Shown: in pieces, positions 62,076-64,000 of the stretch | How the letters are laid out: each line of letters opens with the position of its first letter | How positions within the stretch are numbered: position 1 is the stretch's first letter | Assembly (NCBI GenBank): GCA_017744605.1 | Contig: JAGIAZ010000014.1 | Span: forward strand, 1-64,000 | Direction: 5' to 3' | Source: Sphingobium sp. | Lineage (GTDB): Bacteria > Pseudomonadota > Alphaproteobacteria > Sphingomonadales > Sphingomonadaceae | DNA length: 64,000 nucleotides | Position numbers and translations under genes: made by a program | Notes under the pieces: model-generated | Told to the model about the DNA's origin: nothing | Databases searched by the model: none | The model's input: only the letters and a program-made list of their open reading frames with translations

Positions 62076-62702
62076 ATGACCTTTTTCCCTGATCATATCT
62101 ATCCCGACGCTGGCGCTTATTCCGCCGATTATTTTCAGCGTCTCGCTGCGGCGGCCGCGACGATCAACGCCGAGAATCTGGCCGCCGCTGGTGCCTTGCT
62201 GCTTGCGACGGTCGATGCCGGAAAGCGCATCTATTCCTGCGGCAATGGCGGATCGGCGGCGATCGCGAACCATCTCGTCTGCGATTGCCTGAAAGGTATG
62301 CGCACCGACAGCACAATCAGACCCAAAGTGCACAGCTTTTCAACGACGGTTGAGCTGATTACGGCCATTGTCAACGATATCGGCAGCGAGGAGATGTTCT
62401 CGTTCCAGCTTTCATCAATGGCGGAAGAGGGCGATCTACTCATCGCGATCAGTTCATCAGGAGCCTCGCCAAATATCGTTAAGGCATTGGAATTAGCTCA
62501 TTCCATGGGCGTGAAGACCATCGCGATGACCGGCTTCACCGGCGGCACGAGCAGGCAAATTGCCGACGTCAGCCTGCATGTCGATTGCGACAATTACGGT
62601 ATCGTAGAAGATCTGCATCAGTCATTAATGCACATCCTCGCACAATATTGCCGGCATAGCCGCGTCGACGATCCAACAAAGCTGGGTTCACTTAAATTCT
62701 GA
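62076..62702 (+). CDS. gmhA: Sedoheptulose-7-phosphate isomerase (phosphoheptose isomerase)
   Basis: 208-aa SIS-domain protein. The phosphosugar site is shown by SCGNGGSAAIANHLVCDCLKG near residue 55 and ISSSGASPNIVKAL near 125, with GIVEDLHQSLMHIL near the C-terminus. It turns sedoheptulose 7-phosphate into heptose 7-phosphate. ATG 62076 gives the family start; a TTG at 62055 is an alternative. It is the last gene of the operon and overlaps the convergent folK gene by 11 nt. Confidence 0.9.
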   Translation: MTFFPDHIYPDAGAYSADYFQRLAAAAATINAENLAAAGALLLATVDAGKRIYSCGNGGSAAIANHLVCDCLKGMRTDSTIRPKVHSFSTTVELITAIVNDIGSEEMFSFQLSSMAEEGDLLIAISSSGASPNIVKALELAHSMGVKTIAMTGFTGGTSRQIADVSLHVDCDNYGIVEDLHQSLMHILAQYCRHSRVDDPTKLGSLKF

Positions 62703-63234
62703 CAGCTTTAGTTTTGCGCAACCGCGCGGCAAGCTGAGCAACGGAAAATCCGGTCGCCGGATCCCGCCAGCGTGGTGCGATCGCCGCGAGCGGCCGCAGC
62801 ACGAAGCCGCGCGTCCGGAACAGCTTGTGCGGGATCGTCAGGCGTCGACAGTTCACCGCGCCGCCCGACCACAGCAGCATGTCGAGATCCAGCGTGCGCG
62901 CGCCCCAGCGGCGATAGCGGCGGCGGCCGAAGCGGGCCTCCAGTTCTTGCAGCCGACCCAGCATGTCCTCCGGCGCGAGCGGCGAGGCAACGATGGCTGC
63001 GCTGTTGGCATAGCGGCGCATCGACGGTCCCACGGGCGCGGTCACGATCACCGGCGCGCGTGCCACCACGCTGAACGGGGGCAGATCGAGCGCGGCCATG
63101 GCGGCGTGGACGATGGCGCGCGGCGTCAGATGGCGCGAGAGCGGGCGGTTCGAGCCGATGCCGATCGCATAGAGATGGAGCGGCTGCTTTCCGCTTTCCC
63201 GCGCGTTTCGTTCCATGCGGCTTGCCCTGCTCAT
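62692..63234 (-). CDS. folK: 2-amino-4-hydroxy-6-hydroxymethyldihydropteridine pyrophosphokinase
   Basis: 180 aa. HPPK features are visible: LYAIGIGSNRPLS at residues 21-33, LGRLQELEARFGRRR near 90, and RRWGARTLDLDMLLW near 107 with the metal-binding Asp pair. It makes the pyrophosphorylated pterin for folate. It has an Arg-rich N-terminus before the core; a start nearer residue 7 is possible. It is divergent from the UDG gene and convergent with gmhA. Confidence 0.9.
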   Translation of the reverse strand: MSRASRMERNARESGKQPLHLYAIGIGSNRPLSRHLTPRAIVHAAMAALDLPPFSVVARAPVIVTAPVGPSMRRYANSAAIVASPLAPEDMLGRLQELEARFGRRRYRRWGARTLDLDMLLWSGGAVNCRRLTIPHKLFRTRGFVLRPLAAIAPRWRDPATGFSVAQLAARLRKTKAVRI

Positions 63235-63260
63235 GCTCTGCCGCCTATCGCGAGGAAGAG

Positions 63261-63926
63261 ATGCTGACCAGACCTATTGCACCCGTCGTCCCCGATGCCG
63301 AGCCCTCGCGCGACTGCCCGCTTTGCCCGCGCCTCGTCGCCTATCGCGAGGCGTGCCGCGCCGAATTCCCTGACTGGTGGAATGGACCGGTCATCGCCTG
63401 GGGTGATCCGGCGGCGCGGATCGCCATCATTGGCCTCGCGCCCGGCAAGCATGGAGCAAACCGCACCGGCCGGCCGTTCACCGGCGACTATGCCGGCGAT
63501 CTGCTGTTCGCGACGCTGGACAAGTTCGGGCTTTCGCACGGCACTTATGACGCCCGCATCGATGACGGCGTCGAGCTGGTCGACATCGCGATCCTCAATG
63601 CCGTCAAATGCCTGCCGCCGCAGAACAAGCCGCTGCCGGACGAGATTCGCACCTGCCGGCAGTTTCTCGAGCGCGGCGTCGCGCAATTGCCCAATGCCCG
63701 CACGTTCATCGCGCTCGGCCAGATCGCGCACCAGTCGGCGGTCAAGGTGCTGGGCGGCAAGCTGCCCAAGGCGCGCTTCGGCCATCTTGCCGAACATCGC
63801 ATGCCGGACGGGCGCATTCTCATCGATAGCTACCATTGCTCGCGCTACAACACGAACACGGGGCGACTGACGGCCGAGATGTTCGAGGCGGTGTTCGAGC
63901 GGGCGGTGGCCTCGCGCGATCGCTGA
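63261..63926 (+). CDS. Uracil-DNA glycosylase, family 5 (UDGb) type
   Basis: 221 aa; the ATG at 63261 follows GAGGAAGAG. The N-terminal CPLCPRLVAYREAC supplies Cys residues for a 4Fe-4S cluster. Motif A is GLAPGKHGANRTGRPFTGD near residue 57, and motif B near 193 contains HCSRYNTNTGRLT. Lack of the catalytic Asp/Asn of other families in motif A fits UDGb enzymes, which remove uracil and other deaminated bases from DNA. It stands next to folK in the opposite orientation. Confidence 0.88.
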   Translation: MLTRPIAPVVPDAEPSRDCPLCPRLVAYREACRAEFPDWWNGPVIAWGDPAARIAIIGLAPGKHGANRTGRPFTGDYAGDLLFATLDKFGLSHGTYDARIDDGVELVDIAILNAVKCLPPQNKPLPDEIRTCRQFLERGVAQLPNARTFIALGQIAHQSAVKVLGGKLPKARFGHLAEHRMPDGRILIDSYHCSRYNTNTGRLTAEMFEAVFERAVASRDR

Positions 63927-64000
63927 ACAGGCGCGCTCGCCCGCCGATACGCACTGGCGAACCAAGTGCATCCCCTGATAAGCGGAACCTCGCACCGCAT

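Noticed and set aside
1..64000. CRISPR array, prophage or insertion sequence
   Set aside because: No regularly spaced repeats, integrase, transposase or phage structural gene was seen; the repeats present are isolated REP-like palindromes.

Overview
The window is high-GC DNA with the style of an alphaproteobacterium, most likely a member of the Sphingomonadales. The signs are two large TonB-dependent receptors with sphingomonad-type N-termini, many short-chain dehydrogenases and esterases in tight operons, frequent GTG/TTG starts with 1-8 nt gene overlaps, and several REP-like palindromes of the kind common in sphingomonads. This is inferred from gene style; there is no rRNA or other marker gene. 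No transposase, integrase, prophage module or CRISPR array was seen.

Layout. (1) 1-2160: a secreted amidohydrolase running off the left edge and an FCD-type GntR regulator, each preceded by almost the same 15-bp element. (2) 2974-17670: a sugar-acid regulon. A minus-strand unit (TonB receptor, PEP-mutase-like protein, IdnO-like gluconate 5-dehydrogenase, D-2-hydroxyacid dehydrogenase, SDR), a second minus unit (Old Yellow Enzyme, MFS) and a divergent plus unit (L-idonate 5-dehydrogenase, small barrel protein, LacI-family repressor, HIBADH-type dehydrogenase, gluconokinase, MFS) fit L-idonate -> 5-ketogluconate -> gluconate -> 6-phosphogluconate. Four related 16-bp palindromes mark the likely LacI/GntR-type operators. 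(3) 17839-30903: a 13-kb one-strand run of 14 genes: GMC oxidoreductase, two metallo-beta-lactamase-fold hydrolases, P450, HIBADH-type dehydrogenase, two beta-lactamase-fold serine hydrolases, a PcaC-like protein, two SnoaL-like proteins, two SDRs, a CrtI-like FAD oxidoreductase and a 74-aa unknown. It looks like a complete degradation route for an oxygenated, ester- or lactone-containing compound. I do not recognise it as a described pathway, and it is the best candidate for a new system here.

(4) 30907-37758: mixed genes. These are a small winged-helix regulator with a membrane partner, an acyltransferase-3 protein, an HD-GYP protein whose HD motif is altered, a PanE-like reductase, an SDR and a KdsA of the metal-independent (Asn) class. 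REP elements lie between them, including a 142-bp palindrome. (5) 37860-43799: a LysR-controlled unit with a CitMHS-type transporter, AtuA-family protein, small AtuA-associated protein and a secreted alpha/beta hydrolase, suggesting hydrolysis and uptake of a carboxylate ester. (6) 44309-55542: a glycan/glycoside locus with TonB receptor, type-B carboxylesterase, two secreted GH3 beta-glucosidases and a FucP/GluP-type sugar transporter. (7) 55879-58109: a SulP transporter coupled to a ParB-like protein. (8) 58344-58552: a short gene remnant beside tRNA-Lys(UUU). (9) 58785-62702: an operon for GDP-D-glycero-D-manno-heptose (epimerase, HddC-GmhB fusion, HddA, GmhA), which is unusual if the host is a sphingomonad lacking classical LPS. 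(10) 62692-63926: FolK and a family-5-like uracil-DNA glycosylase.
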